Shown here one piece after another: positions 9,206-17,478 of a stretch of DNA of 64,000 nt; within the stretch, counting starts at the first letter, position 1; every line of letters starts with the position of its first letter. The stretch covers positions 1 through 64,000 of the forward strand of contig DASYEQ010000050.1 of NCBI GenBank assembly GCA_036498945.1, read 5' to 3'. This DNA comes from JAQGMJ01 sp036498945 (GTDB taxonomy: Bacteria; Pseudomonadota; Gammaproteobacteria; Burkholderiales; JAEUOS01). A program made the translations under genes and the position numbers. The notes beneath the pieces were generated by a model that was given only the letters and a program-made list of their open reading frames with translations, did no database searches and was not told the DNA's origin.

Positions 9206-9922
9206 ATGGCCTTACCCAACCGGGAATCCGACCTCTGGCTGAAACTCGCGGGGTTGCCGCTGGACCACCTGGCGGAAGAGCCCGCCCCGGCCTTCGGCTT
9301 CATCCGCCGCCTGATGCGCGACGAGAAATGGGATTACGCCACCGCCGTGCGCGTGACCGCCGAATACCGCCGCTTCCTGTTTCTGGCCGCCCTCGGGCCC
9401 GTGTCGCCCTCGCCCCGGGTGGACGCGGCCTGGCACCTGCACCTGACTTACACGCGCGCCTACAACACCGGCTTATGCGAGCGCACGCTCGGGCGCACGC
9501 TGGACCATGAGCCCAGCGGCGGCAGTGGCGACACGGCGCACTACGCCGGCGTCTACACGGAGACTCTGGCGCGCTATCGCGAGTTATTTGGCGAGGAACC
9601 GCCGAGGGACATCTGGCCAGTTGAAAGCCCGAAGCGCAAGAGGCCGATACTCAGGCACGTGCTGGTGCCGCTTACGCTGCTGGGGATTTTCTTCGTCTTC
9701 GCGCGGGTGCCGCGGGTGATGATGCTGGTGATGGCCGTACTCGTCGTCGGCGTGAGCCTGCACAATGCGTACGCCGGCCCGGCCAAGAAAGGGGCAGGCA
9801 GCGGCGGCAGTTGCGGCGGCGGGAGCGGTTGCGGCAGCAGCGGCGGGGATGGCGGATCCGGCTGCAGCAGTGGCTGCGGCAGCGGCTGTGGCGGAGGATG
9901 CGGGGGCGGCTGCGGCGGCTGA
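9206..9922 (+). CDS. membrane protein with GRDP-like N-domain and Gly/Ser/Cys-rich tail
   Basis: This is a 238-residue protein. Residues about 40-140 contain YRRFLFLAALGPVSPSPRVD, AAWHLHLTYTRAY, LDHEP and a Y-R-ELFGEEPPRDIW segment, a pattern I associate with glycine-rich-domain (GRDP, DUF1399-like) proteins. A hydrophobic region at about 148-190 likely crosses the membrane once or twice. The last 40 residues are almost only Gly, Ser and Cys, with seven cysteines spaced by 2-10 residues. The start has a strong AAAGGAG site. The tail could coordinate metal or form disulfides; function is unknown. Confidence 0.8.
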   Translation: MALPNRESDLWLKLAGLPLDHLAEEPAPAFGFIRRLMRDEKWDYATAVRVTAEYRRFLFLAALGPVSPSPRVDAAWHLHLTYTRAYNTGLCERTLGRTLDHEPSGGSGDTAHYAGVYTETLARYRELFGEEPPRDIWPVESPKRKRPILRHVLVPLTLLGIFFVFARVPRVMMLVMAVLVVGVSLHNAYAGPAKKGAGSGGSCGGGSGCGSSGGDGGSGCSSGCGSGCGGGCGGGCGG

Positions 9923-9934
9923 AACGCCGCAGCC
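9908..9934. other. stem-loop at a convergent gene junction
   Basis: GGCTGCGGCG (9908-9917) and CGCCGCAGCC (9925-9934) form a perfect 10-bp stem with a 7-base loop that includes the stop codon of the Gly/Cys-tailed protein gene. There is no T tract, so this is at best a Rho-assisted or weak end signal between this gene and rhlE, which converges on it. Confidence 0.5.
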
Positions 9935-9943
9935 GGTGACTGC

Positions 9944-11500
9944 TTAGCGGCCGCGGCCGGCGCTACGATGCAGCAGGGCGCCGGTCGAGGGCGCACCGGC
10001 GCCCGAGCGCGGACCGCCGCGCGGTGCGGGGGCGCCGCTACGGGCGGGTTGCGGGGCGCGGGCGCCGCCGTTGTTGCCGCCGTTGTTGCCGCCCTTGGCA
10101 CCAGTGGCGGTGGCACGGGCGGGCTGCGGCTGGGCGGAGGCGCCGCTGCGCGCGGCACCCTGGCGCTGGCCGTTGCCGTTGCCGCGCGCGGCGTTTTGTC
10201 CGTCGCGTTGACCATCACGCTGGGGAGCGCGCTGGCCGGCACCGGCGCCCTGCGAGGAGCGTCCTTGCCCTTGCCCGCGCCCGCCGGCCGGACGGCCCTG
10301 GCCGCTGGGGCGGCCCTGGCCACGGCCCATGGGGATGGGCTCGGCCTTGGCGTTGGGGTCGGGCTCGAAGCCGGCAACAACCACGCGCGGAATCTCGCGC
10401 TTGATCAGGCGCTCGATGTCGCGCAGGAAGGCGTGCTCATCGACGCACACCAGCGAGACGGCTTCACCGGTGGCGCCGGCGCGGCCGGTGCGGCCGATGC
10501 GGTGCACGTAGTCTTCCGGCACGTTGGGCAGGTCGTAGTTGACGACGTGCGGCAGCTGGTCGATGTCGATGCCGCGCGCGGCGATGTCGGTTGCGACCAG
10601 CACTTGCAGGTCGCTGGTCTTGAACTCGGAGAGGGCGCGGGTGCGCGCGCCCTGGCTCTTGTTGCCGTGGATCGCCATGGCGGTGATGCCGGCGTGGTTC
10701 AGGTGGTCGGCCAGGCGATTGGCGCCGTGCTTGGTGCGGGTGAACACCAGCACCTGGAACCAGTTGTGTTCCTTGATCAGATGGATCAGCAGCGCGGCTT
10801 TCTTGTCGCGATCCACCGGGTGGATCTTTTGCTCGATCACTTCCACGGTGGAGTTGCGGCGCGCGACTTCGATCATCGCCGGCTTGTTGAGCAGGCTGTC
10901 GGCCAGGGCCTTGATCTCATCGGCAAAGGTGGCGGAGAACAGCAGGTTCTGGCGCTGCGCCGGCAATACCTTGAGCACGCGCTTGATGTCGTGGATGAAG
11001 CCCATGTCGAGCATGCGGTCGGCTTCGTCCAGCACCAGGATTTCGACCTTCGACAGGTTGACGGCGCGCTGCTGGTGCAGGTCGAGCAGGCGGCCGGGGG
11101 TGGCCACCAGGATGTCCACGCCTTTTTTCAGGATGGAGATCTGCGGGTTGATGCCGACGCCGCCGAAAATCACGGTGGAATTGAGCTTCAGGTACTTGCC
11201 GTAGGTGCGTACGCTTTCTTCCACCTGCGCGGCGAGTTCACGCGTCGGCGTCAGGATCAGGGCGCGCACCGGGCGGCCGCCGAACGGGTTGACCGGCGCA
11301 TTGGCGGCGGACAGACGCTGCAGGATCGGCAGGGTGAAGCCGGCGGTCTTGCCGGTGCCGGTTTGCGCGCCGGCAAGAAGGTCGCCGCCGGCGAGCACGG
11401 CGGGAATCGCCTGGGCCTGGATCGGGGTCGGTTGCGTGTAGCCCTGCTCGCTTACGGCGCGCAGAAGCGGCTCGGACAGGCCGAGGTTGGAAAAGGACAT
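9944..11500 (-). CDS. rhlE: DEAD-box ATP-dependent RNA helicase RhlE
   Basis: This is a 518-residue helicase. The Q motif (YTQPTPIQAQAIP), motif I AQTGTGKT (45-52), Ia PTRELA, motif II DEAD (158-161), motif III SAT (189-191) and motif VI HRIGRTGR are all intact. After about residue 400 the C-terminus turns into a long low-complexity tail rich in Gly, Arg, Gln and Ala, as in RhlE proteins of beta-proteobacteria, likely disordered and RNA-binding. RhlE unwinds short RNA duplexes and acts in ribosome assembly and RNA decay. The gene is a single transcription unit by appearance. Confidence 0.95.
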   Translation of the reverse strand: MSFSNLGLSEPLLRAVSEQGYTQPTPIQAQAIPAVLAGGDLLAGAQTGTGKTAGFTLPILQRLSAANAPVNPFGGRPVRALILTPTRELAAQVEESVRTYGKYLKLNSTVIFGGVGINPQISILKKGVDILVATPGRLLDLHQQRAVNLSKVEILVLDEADRMLDMGFIHDIKRVLKVLPAQRQNLLFSATFADEIKALADSLLNKPAMIEVARRNSTVEVIEQKIHPVDRDKKAALLIHLIKEHNWFQVLVFTRTKHGANRLADHLNHAGITAMAIHGNKSQGARTRALSEFKTSDLQVLVATDIAARGIDIDQLPHVVNYDLPNVPEDYVHRIGRTGRAGATGEAVSLVCVDEHAFLRDIERLIKREIPRVVVAGFEPDPNAKAEPIPMGRGQGRPSGQGRPAGGRGQGQGRSSQGAGAGQRAPQRDGQRDGQNAARGNGNGQRQGAARSGASAQPQPARATATGAKGGNNGGNNGGARAPQPARSGAPAPRGGPRSGAGAPSTGALLHRSAGRGR

Positions 11501-11685
11501 TCTGAAATTTTCAGGAAAAATCCGGCCCGTCGCTTCGGATTTACGAAGCGCCAGTCGCGAGCGGAAGAGGGTTGCTGCGGGGGTCGGAATGACAGCGGCG
11601 TGGGGACTGGAACATTCACCGCATGCCTTGCATTGTACCAGCGCAAGGGGGTGCCGGTCATCCGGTGAGGGGCGGAAACCGCCCT

Positions 11686-13068
11686 TTAATCGGCGGCGGA
11701 ATCGATGCCCGGCAGCGCCAGCATCAAGGTAAATACGCTGCCGCGGCGCGGCTCGCTCTCCACCGCAATCGCGCCTTGCATCAGGCCGGCGAGGCGCCGG
11801 CAGATCGCCAGGCCCAAGCCGTTGCCGCCGGCCTGGGAACTGTCGCGATTGAAGGCCTGGAAAATCTCGCTCACGCGCTGCGCCGGGATGCCGATGCCGG
11901 TGTCGCTCACCGCAAAGGCCAGCGTGTGGCGCTGCCCCTCGGCGCCGACACGCTTGACCTGCAGGGTAACGCCGCCGGCATCGGTGAAACGCACCGCATT
12001 GGAAAGCAGTTTCACCAGTATCTGCGACAGGCGCCGCGCATCGCCGATCACCCGCACCGGCACGCCGCTGCCGACCGCGCAGGAAAAAGTCAGGCCGCGC
12101 GCCGAGGTCAGCCCTTCGCCCACGGCGGCGACGCGGGCGACGACTTCGTGCAGATCGAATTCGGCGCGCTCGATCGACAATTGCCCGGCTTCGAGATTCG
12201 AATAATCGGCGACGTCGTCGAGCATCGCCAGCATGGCTTGCGCGCCCTGGTGCAGTTCGCGCAGCACGGTTTGGCGCGGGCTACTGCCCTCCCCGTCAAG
12301 CAGGCGCTGCGCCTGGCGCGCAATGCCGGCCATCGGCGCATGCACCTGCTGGCTCATGCGCGCGATGAATTCGCCCTTGGCCATGTTGGCGCGCTCCACC
12401 GTCGCCACCAGTTCCTGCAGGCGCCGCGCCAGGGCTTCCTTTTCCAGCCGCGCATGCACGGCACCGGCGACCAGGCGCGAGAGCTGGTGCGCGGCGCTGT
12501 ACAGGAGGCCGACGAACACCAGGGTGGTGAGGCCCATCACCAGGCGAAAATCGCCGCCGAACTGCCACCACAGCGCCAGCCACTTGGCTGCGGCAGGCAG
12601 CATGGTGGTGAGCAGGTAGGTGCCGTAGAGGTCGCGCATGTGGCCGAGAAAGGCCACCCCGCCCGCGGCCAGGCCGTAGATCGCGCACATGGCGAGGATG
12701 GCGTATAGCTCGTTGTCCGCCGGCACCACGAAGGTGGCGAGCACGCTCCAGCCAAGACCCGTGAGCGCGTAGGGCACGAAATACCACAGCACGTAGCGCC
12801 GGTAATCGCGCTCTTCGGGCGGCGTGCGGCGAAAGTGGTTGAGCGCTGATGCACGCACGCCGATCAGCACCAGCATGGCTACCGTCCACACCGTGACGCC
12901 GGTCAGCGGCAGCACCCGCGCCAGCACCGCGAACACCGCCAGGGTCAGCGCGATGTTGGCGGCGATCGCCACCGGCAACAACTCAAACGCCAGGCGCACC
13001 TGTTCGCGGAACACCTGTTCCGCAAGGTCTGCCGCCGGTCCCTGCCCGTTTTGCCGGGGGGCTTGCAT
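11686..13068 (-). CDS. membrane sensor histidine kinase-like protein with degenerate H-box
   Basis: This is a 460-residue protein with about six hydrophobic helices in residues 30-205, a dimerisation helix pair, and a C-terminal HATPase domain. The ATP-binding N box (LLSNAVRFTDAGG), G1 (DTGIGIP) and G2 (GNGLGLAICRRL) are intact. The H-box, normally a MSHEIRTP-like string, reads MSQQVHAP (238-245): the phospho-accepting His is Gln240 (codon CAG) and the following acidic residue is Gln241. A His lies three residues on at 243. No response regulator gene is adjacent. It is probably a pseudokinase or uses an alternative residue; ATP binding is likely retained. Confidence 0.88.
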   Translation of the reverse strand: MQAPRQNGQGPAADLAEQVFREQVRLAFELLPVAIAANIALTLAVFAVLARVLPLTGVTVWTVAMLVLIGVRASALNHFRRTPPEERDYRRYVLWYFVPYALTGLGWSVLATFVVPADNELYAILAMCAIYGLAAGGVAFLGHMRDLYGTYLLTTMLPAAAKWLALWWQFGGDFRLVMGLTTLVFVGLLYSAAHQLSRLVAGAVHARLEKEALARRLQELVATVERANMAKGEFIARMSQQVHAPMAGIARQAQRLLDGEGSSPRQTVLRELHQGAQAMLAMLDDVADYSNLEAGQLSIERAEFDLHEVVARVAAVGEGLTSARGLTFSCAVGSGVPVRVIGDARRLSQILVKLLSNAVRFTDAGGVTLQVKRVGAEGQRHTLAFAVSDTGIGIPAQRVSEIFQAFNRDSSQAGGNGLGLAICRRLAGLMQGAIAVESEPRRGSVFTLMLALPGIDSAAD

Positions 13069-13121
13069 GCGGGGGGAAGTGTCTTACTTCGCGTCGGCTT
13101 GCATTGAGAAAGGATTCGGCC

Positions 13122-14309
13122 TTACTGGAAGGCCTGGATGCCGGTCTGCGCGCGCCCGAGGATCAGGGCGTGGATGTCGTGGGTGCCCTCGTAGGTGTTG
13201 ACCACCTCGAGGTTGACCATGTGGCGGATCACCCCGAACTCGTCCGAGATGCCGTTGCCGCCGAGCATGTCGCGCGCCACGCGGGCGATGTCCAGCGACT
13301 TGCCGCAGGAGTTGCGCTTCATGATGGAGGTGATTTCCACTGCCGCGGTGCCTTCGTCCTTCATTCGGCCCAGGCGCAGCACGCCCTGCAGACCCAGGGT
13401 GATCTCGGTCATCATGTCGGCCAGTTTCTTTTGCACCAGCTGGTTGGCGGCAAGGGGCCGGCCGAACTGCTTGCGGTCCAGCGTGTACTGGCGCGCGCGA
13501 TGCCAGCAGGCTTCGGCCGCGCCGAGCGCGCCCCAGGCGATACCGTAGCGTGCCGAGTTAAGACAGGTAAACGGGCCCTTCAGTCCTTCGACGTCGGGCA
13601 GCTCGTTCTCGGCGGGCACGAACACCTCGTCCATCACGATCTCGCCGGTGATCGAAGCACGCAGGCCGACCTTGCCGTGGATCGCCGGGGCGGACAGGCC
13701 CTTCATGCCCTTTTCCAGGATGTAGCCGCGGATGCGCCCTTCGTCGTTCTTCGCCCACACCAGGAACACGTCGGCGATCGGCGAATTGGAAATCCACATC
13801 TTGGCGCCGGTGAGCGCGAAGCCGCCTTTCACGCTCTTGGCGCGGGTCACCATCGAGGCGGGGTCGGAACCGTGGTTCGGTTCGGTCAGGCCAAAGCAGC
13901 CGATCCATTCGCCGCTGGCGAGCTTGGGCAGGTATTTCTGCTTTTGCGCTTCGCTGCCGAATTCATAGATCGGCACCATCACCAGCGAGCTTTGCACGCT
14001 CATCATCGAGCGGTAGCCGGAATCGACGCGCTCGACTTCGCGCGCGATCAGGCCATAGCAGACGTAATTCAGGCCGGGACCGCCGTACTCGGCGGGAATC
14101 GTCGGCCCAAGCAAGCCGATCTCGCCCATTTCACGGAAGATGGCGGGATCGGTCTTCTCGTGGCGAAAGGCTTCCAGCACGCGCGGTTCCAGCTTGCTCT
14201 GGCAGTAATCGTGCGCCGCGTCGCGCACCATGCGCTCGTCCTCGGTCAGTTGCTCATTGAGGAGCAGGGGGTCTTCCCAATGGAACGAGGCTTTTTCAGA
14301 TGAGGCCAT
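13122..14309 (-). CDS. gcdH: glutaryl-CoA dehydrogenase
   Basis: This is a 395-residue flavoprotein that oxidises and decarboxylates glutaryl-CoA to crotonyl-CoA in lysine, tryptophan and anaerobic-type aromatic breakdown. Acyl-CoA dehydrogenase landmarks are GCFGLTEPNHGSDP, KMWISNSPIADVFLVWA, DRKQFGRPLA, MLGGNGISDEFGVIRH and the C-terminal NTYEGTHDIHALILGRA, whose Glu (about residue 374) is the catalytic base in the GCDH subgroup. The ATG at 14309 is preceded by AGGA; a TTG at 14315 would add two residues. No acyl-CoA transferase gene is adjacent. Confidence is high from the strongly family-specific C-terminus. Confidence 0.95.
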   Translation of the reverse strand: MASSEKASFHWEDPLLLNEQLTEDERMVRDAAHDYCQSKLEPRVLEAFRHEKTDPAIFREMGEIGLLGPTIPAEYGGPGLNYVCYGLIAREVERVDSGYRSMMSVQSSLVMVPIYEFGSEAQKQKYLPKLASGEWIGCFGLTEPNHGSDPASMVTRAKSVKGGFALTGAKMWISNSPIADVFLVWAKNDEGRIRGYILEKGMKGLSAPAIHGKVGLRASITGEIVMDEVFVPAENELPDVEGLKGPFTCLNSARYGIAWGALGAAEACWHRARQYTLDRKQFGRPLAANQLVQKKLADMMTEITLGLQGVLRLGRMKDEGTAAVEITSIMKRNSCGKSLDIARVARDMLGGNGISDEFGVIRHMVNLEVVNTYEGTHDIHALILGRAQTGIQAFQ

Positions 14310-14411
14310 GAGCAAATCCTGATGTTGAGTGAATCCTGAAATTATAGCCGCGCAGGGGCATGCGCCCGCAGCGGCGGGACTCGGATTCGTGCCGTAGCTG
14401 ACGGACGGCGC

Positions 14412-14825
14412 CTAGTCCGGAACGACGGCGGTGGCTTCGATTTCCAGGCGCGCCTCGGGCTCGACCAAGGCGGTGACGCCGAAAGCGGCCATCGCCGGGA
14501 AGTGGCGGCCGACGAGTTCGCGGTAGACGGCGCCGATTTGCGGCCAGGCGGTGACATATTCGTCGCGATCCAGCACGTACCAGGTGAGGCGCACCAGGTG
14601 CTCCGGCTTGCCGCCGGCCTCGGCCAGCACTTCGAGGATGTTTTGCAGGGCCTGGCGCGTCTGCCCGGCGAAGTCCAGCGCGGGCCAGGCGCAGCGGCCG
14701 TCGGGCGTCGGCCGGCGCGGGTCCCAGCCGACCTGGCCGGCGATGTAGACGGTGGTGCCGCGCGCGGCGATGCCGTTGGAAAAGCCGCGCGGCTTGGCCC
14801 AGCCCGGGGGTTGCAGGATTTGCAT
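14412..14825 (-). CDS. RidA/YjgF family protein
   Basis: This is a 137-residue protein of the RidA (YER057c/UK114) family. GFSNGIAARGTTVYIAGQVGWD, the helix FAGQTRQALQNILEVLAEAGG, and LVRLTWYVLDRDEY are the conserved elements; RidA members deaminate reactive enamine/imine intermediates or act as pathway-specific hydrolases. It is divergent from the 2-aminobenzoyl/salicylyl-CoA type hydroxylase gene at 14927 with a perfect palindrome in between, which suggests a role in the same aromatic CoA-thioester pathway (such RidA-like genes occur in 2-aminobenzoyl-CoA clusters). That link is inference. Confidence 0.9.
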   Translation of the reverse strand: MQILQPPGWAKPRGFSNGIAARGTTVYIAGQVGWDPRRPTPDGRCAWPALDFAGQTRQALQNILEVLAEAGGKPEHLVRLTWYVLDRDEYVTAWPQIGAVYRELVGRHFPAMAAFGVTALVEPEARLEIEATAVVPD

Positions 14826-14880
14826 ACATAGCTCCTACCCCCGCAAAAAAGCGGCCGGGCGGTTGCACAAACAAGGCAAA

Positions 14881-14900
14881 TTACTTTAGACTTAAAGTAA
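14881..14900. promoter_or_regulatory. perfect palindrome, candidate MarR-type operator
   Basis: TTACTTTA and TAAAGTAA form perfect 8-bp arms around the 4-base spacer GACT, inside the 101-base divergent gap between the RidA-like gene and the hydroxylase gene (26 bases before its ATG). This AT-rich, 20-bp symmetry fits the usual site of a MarR-family dimer. The matching regulator is not adjacent; the MarR-GNAT gene at 60475 is the only MarR-type protein in the window. Confidence 0.72.
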
Positions 14901-14926
14901 TTATACGCGAAGCCGTGGAGAGCGCA

Positions 14927-17281
14927 ATGCGTGTCGAAATCCTCGGCGGCGGCCCGGCCGGGCTGTACGCCGCCATCCTGATCAAGAAGTCCTACCCGAC
15001 GGCGGTGATCCGCGTCACCGAGCGCAACGCGCCGACCGACACCTTCGGCTTCGGCATCGTGCTCTCCGACGAAACGCTGTCGAACCTGCGCGCGGCCGAC
15101 GAGCCGAGCTACCGCAGCATCGCGCGCTCCTACGCCTATTGGGACGACATCCACGTGCATTACAAGGGCACGGTGATGAAGTCGGGCGGGCATGGCTTCT
15201 CCGGCCTGAAGCGCCTGACCTTGCTCAACATCCTGCAGATCCGCGCGGTGCAGCTAGGTGTGGAAATCCGCTACCAGACCGAGGCGCCGGCGGTCGACGA
15301 AGTGGCGCGCGAGGCGGACCTGGTGATCGCGGCCGACGGCATCAATAGCGCCGTGCGCAATGCGTGGAAGGATCACTTCCAGCCGACGGTGGACTTGCGC
15401 TCCAACAAGTTCGTCTGGCTGGGCGCCGACGTGCCCCTGCCGGGCTTCACCTACGCGTTCAAGGAAAACGAGCACGGTATCTGGAACCTCCACGCCTACA
15501 TGTTCACCCGGCCCGGCGACGTGCCGCAGAGCACGCTGGTGTTCGAGACCACGGACGAGGCCTTCCGCAAGGCGGGCCTGAAGGTGGAAGACGAAGCGGC
15601 CACTGCCGCGTATTGCGAAAAGCTCTTCCCCGAAGTGCTGGGCAAGCACAAGGCCCTGACCAACCGCTCGCTGTGGCGCAACTTCCCTACCATCAAGTGC
15701 GAAAAGTGGAGCCACGAGAATGTGGTGCTGCTGGGCGATGCCGCGCATACCGCGCACTGGTCGATCGGCTCCGGCACCAAGCTGGCGCTGGAAGACGCGA
15801 TCGCGCTCAACGCCGCCTTGCAGCAGAACCGCGGCGACCTGCGCGCGGCGCTGGCGGCGTACGAGCAGAACCGGCATGAGGAGGCCGACCGCATCCAGCA
15901 TTCGGCCAATGTCTCGCTGGTCTGGTTCGAGAACGTGCGCCGTTTCTGGAACATGGACCCGGTGCAGTTCAATTTTTCGCTGATGTCGCGCAGCAAAGCC
16001 ATCACCTTCGAGAACATGCGCATGCGCGACGCGAAAAGTGTCGCCGAGCTGGAAGAGTGGTGGACCGGTGAAGTAGCGAAGGCCGAGGGCGCGCACATTC
16101 CCGAGGGCTTCAAGGCGCCGCCGATGTTCGCGCCCTTCCACCTTCGCGGCATGATGCTACGCAATCGCGTGGTGGTCTCGCCGATGGCGCAGTACATGGC
16201 GGAGGACGGTACGCCGAACGACTGGCACCTGGTGCATTACGGCGGGCGCGCGGTAGGTGCCGCGGGCCTGATTTTCACCGAGATGACCTGTCCCTCGCCG
16301 CAGGCGCGCATCACGCCCGGCTGCACCGGCATGTACAAGCCGGAGCACGTCACCGCCTGGAAGCGCGTCGTCGATTTCGTCCACGCGCATACCGAGTCGC
16401 GCATTTGCCTGCAGCTCGGCCACGCCGGGCGCAAGGGCTCGACACAACTGGGCTGGCACGAGATGGACAAGCCGCTCAGGAAGGCGGAGGACAACTGGCC
16501 GCTGGTTTCCGCCTCCGACGTTCCCTACGCGGCGGGCAACCAGACACCGCGCGCGATGGACCGCGCGCAGATGGACAAGGTGAAGGCCGAGTTCGTCGCC
16601 TCCGCGAAAATGGCAATCGAGTGCGGCTTCGACATGCTGGAATTGCACATGGCGCATGGCTACCTGCTCGCCAGCTTTCTCTCCGGCATCACCAACCGCC
16701 GCGAGGACGAATACGGCGGCTCTCTGGAAAACCGCCTGCGCTACCCGCTGGAGGTGTGGGACGCGGTGCGCGCGGTATGGCCGGCGGACAAGCCCATGAG
16801 CGTGCGCATCTCGGCCACCGACTGGATGCCGGGGGGCAACACCGGCGCGGACGCGGTGGAGATCGCCCGCGCCTTCAAGGCGCACGGCGCCGATTTGATC
16901 GACGTTTCCACCGGGCAGACCGACCCGGCTTCCAGGCCCATCTACGGCCGCATGTTCCAGGCGGGGTTCTCGGAACAGGTGCGCATCGATGCGGGCATCG
17001 CCACCATGGCGGTGGGGGCGATCACCACCGCCGACCAGGTCAACACCTTGCTCGCCTCCGGCCGCGCCGACCTGGTGGCCCTCGCGCGCCCGCACCTGGC
17101 CGACCCCTATTTCACCCTGCACGCGGCGGCGGAATACGATTACCGCGAGGCCGGCTGGCCCAGGCAATACCTCTCCGGCGCGCAGCAGGCGCATACCCTG
17201 GCGGCGCGTGCCAAGGAAGACGCCAAGCGCAAAGACGCGCTGCTGCGCCAGTCGCAAAAGCCGGCGCTGGCCGGCGGCTGA
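14927..17281 (+). CDS. bifunctional FAD monooxygenase/OYE-type reductase acting on an aromatic acyl-CoA (2-aminobenzoyl-CoA monooxygenase/reductase or salicylyl-CoA 5-hydroxylase)
   Basis: This is a 784-residue two-domain flavoprotein. The N-terminal half is a group A aromatic hydroxylase: GGGPAGLYAA dinucleotide fold at 7-16 and LLGDAAHTAHWSIGSGT with the FAD-binding GD at 270-271. From about residue 400 a second, old-yellow-enzyme domain begins (NRVVVSPMAQYMAEDG, LQLGHAGRKGS, HMAHGYLLASFLSG, GGSLENRLRYPLEV, ALARPHLADP). This fusion is known from 2-aminobenzoyl-CoA monooxygenase/reductase and salicylyl-CoA 5-hydroxylase, which hydroxylate and then hydrogenate the ring of a CoA-thioester. The aryl-CoA ligase and later enzymes are not in the window, so the precise substrate is open. 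ATG at 14927 was preferred to GTG 14915. Confidence 0.93.
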   Translation: MRVEILGGGPAGLYAAILIKKSYPTAVIRVTERNAPTDTFGFGIVLSDETLSNLRAADEPSYRSIARSYAYWDDIHVHYKGTVMKSGGHGFSGLKRLTLLNILQIRAVQLGVEIRYQTEAPAVDEVAREADLVIAADGINSAVRNAWKDHFQPTVDLRSNKFVWLGADVPLPGFTYAFKENEHGIWNLHAYMFTRPGDVPQSTLVFETTDEAFRKAGLKVEDEAATAAYCEKLFPEVLGKHKALTNRSLWRNFPTIKCEKWSHENVVLLGDAAHTAHWSIGSGTKLALEDAIALNAALQQNRGDLRAALAAYEQNRHEEADRIQHSANVSLVWFENVRRFWNMDPVQFNFSLMSRSKAITFENMRMRDAKSVAELEEWWTGEVAKAEGAHIPEGFKAPPMFAPFHLRGMMLRNRVVVSPMAQYMAEDGTPNDWHLVHYGGRAVGAAGLIFTEMTCPSPQARITPGCTGMYKPEHVTAWKRVVDFVHAHTESRICLQLGHAGRKGSTQLGWHEMDKPLRKAEDNWPLVSASDVPYAAGNQTPRAMDRAQMDKVKAEFVASAKMAIECGFDMLELHMAHGYLLASFLSGITNRREDEYGGSLENRLRYPLEVWDAVRAVWPADKPMSVRISATDWMPGGNTGADAVEIARAFKAHGADLIDVSTGQTDPASRPIYGRMFQAGFSEQVRIDAGIATMAVGAITTADQVNTLLASGRADLVALARPHLADPYFTLHAAAEYDYREAGWPRQYLSGAQQAHTLAARAKEDAKRKDALLRQSQKPALAGG

Positions 17282-17478
17282 GCATTTTCTCCGCGGCCGG
17301 CTGGAACGTGCCGGAGGGCGTCGCGGGACAGGGTTCGCCCCCCGTCCTTTATAGGGCTGCGCCATCTCACACACGGCGGTTGCCGCCTTATAGTTTCAAT
17401 AGCCGCCCGGGACTCGCGCGGCCGGGGAAATGCCCACATAGTGAGACAATTAAGCACGCGCGTCAGCACAATGAAGCC

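Noticed and set aside
9968..11668. 566-residue frame antisense to rhlE
   Set aside because: It is the complement of an unmistakable DEAD-box helicase; no domain of its own is seen.
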